NCBI GenBank assembly: GCA_030613165.1
Contig: JAUWMN010000115.1
Span: forward strand, 1 to 6,078
Reading direction: 5' to 3'
Length of the DNA stretch: 6,078 nt
Source of the DNA: Desulfobacterales bacterium
Lineage (GTDB): Bacteria; Desulfobacterota; Desulfobacteria; Desulfobacterales; C00003106
In this document: in pieces, positions 5,948 through 6,078 of the stretch
Layout of the letters: each line of letters opens with the position of its first letter
How positions within the stretch are numbered: the stretch's first letter is position 1
Position numbers and translations under genes: made by a program
Notes under the pieces: generated by a model
Seen by the model: the letters and a program-made list of their open reading frames with translations, nothing else
Database searches by the model: none
What the model was told of the DNA's origin: nothing

Positions 5948-6078
5948 AGTTGAGCGATTTTTGTCTATATGCGATATGGTTTACATCATTTTTATGAAAT
6001 TTCTTGCACATTTATTCCCTTCCGTTGCACATTTTGGACAAAAGGGATTGTGCGTTTTTGATGTAACGATTTGATATT
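5948..6078. other. AT-rich non-coding stretch with short repeats
   Basis: Together with the leader, promoter and MITE-like element this makes up the 436-base gene-free stretch upstream of the phosphatase gene. It holds TTGCACATTT twice (6004-6013 and 6025-6034), start-to-start spacing 21 bp, and an inverted pair TCCCTT (6016-6021) / AAGGGA (6042-6047) flanked by GCACA and TGTGC. These could be binding sites for a regulator of a gene outside the window. Short open frames here (26 codons from the ATG at 5994 on the plus strand; 31 codons ending at 5981 on the minus strand and running off the window) are not convincing genes. Confidence 0.4.

Noticed and set aside
5994..6074. 26-codon plus-strand ORF starting at the ATG at 5994
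   Set aside because: No ribosome site upstream, no motif, and a length expected by chance in AT-rich sequence.

Overview
The window holds one compact, one-directional gene cluster read from right to left (minus strand) between about 5642 and 239. It is bracketed by two repeat-rich non-coding regions. The coding order is: PP2C-type protein phosphatase, trypsin-like serine protease, Hanks-type Ser/Thr kinase with a transmembrane helix and a PEGA domain, a large exported protein (redoxin-like fold + TPRs + CsgG-like domain + FlgT-C-like tail), and a small CsgG-like lipoprotein. Two gene junctions overlap (4 and 11 bases). A third is 20 nt apart with the preferred starts, and the widest gap is 53 nt. 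One operon is therefore the simplest reading, with a plausible sigma-70-type promoter at 5705-5734.

The organism is probably a Gram-negative bacterium with an outer membrane: the last gene carries a clear lipobox and CsgG/FlgT-like domains occur twice. Base composition is moderate. Kinase-PEGA proteins, CsgG/TPR fusions and palindromes built on GACTTTTTACG are features I associate with Desulfobacterota (former Deltaproteobacteria), but that placement comes from memory and is tentative.

Layout. 1-52: short flank without a supportable gene. 53-240: two imperfect palindromes that share a 20-base motif; the second reaches into the stop codon of the lipoprotein gene. 239-5642: the five genes. 5643-5780: leader and promoter. 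5783-5947: a 165-bp element with matching inverted ends, probably a MITE or other IS-derived non-autonomous element. 5948-6078: AT-rich sequence with a 21-bp-spaced direct repeat and no convincing gene.

How the genes may work together (inference): phosphatase and kinase catalytic domain form an opposing cytoplasmic pair; the kinase crosses the inner membrane and shows a PEGA domain outside; protease, TPR/CsgG protein and lipoprotein all carry export signals. The cluster looks like a self-contained phospho-signalling module tied to an envelope apparatus. Each domain family is known. The particular combination, with a cysteine-less redoxin fold and two CsgG-like paralogues side by side, is the most interesting part of the window.
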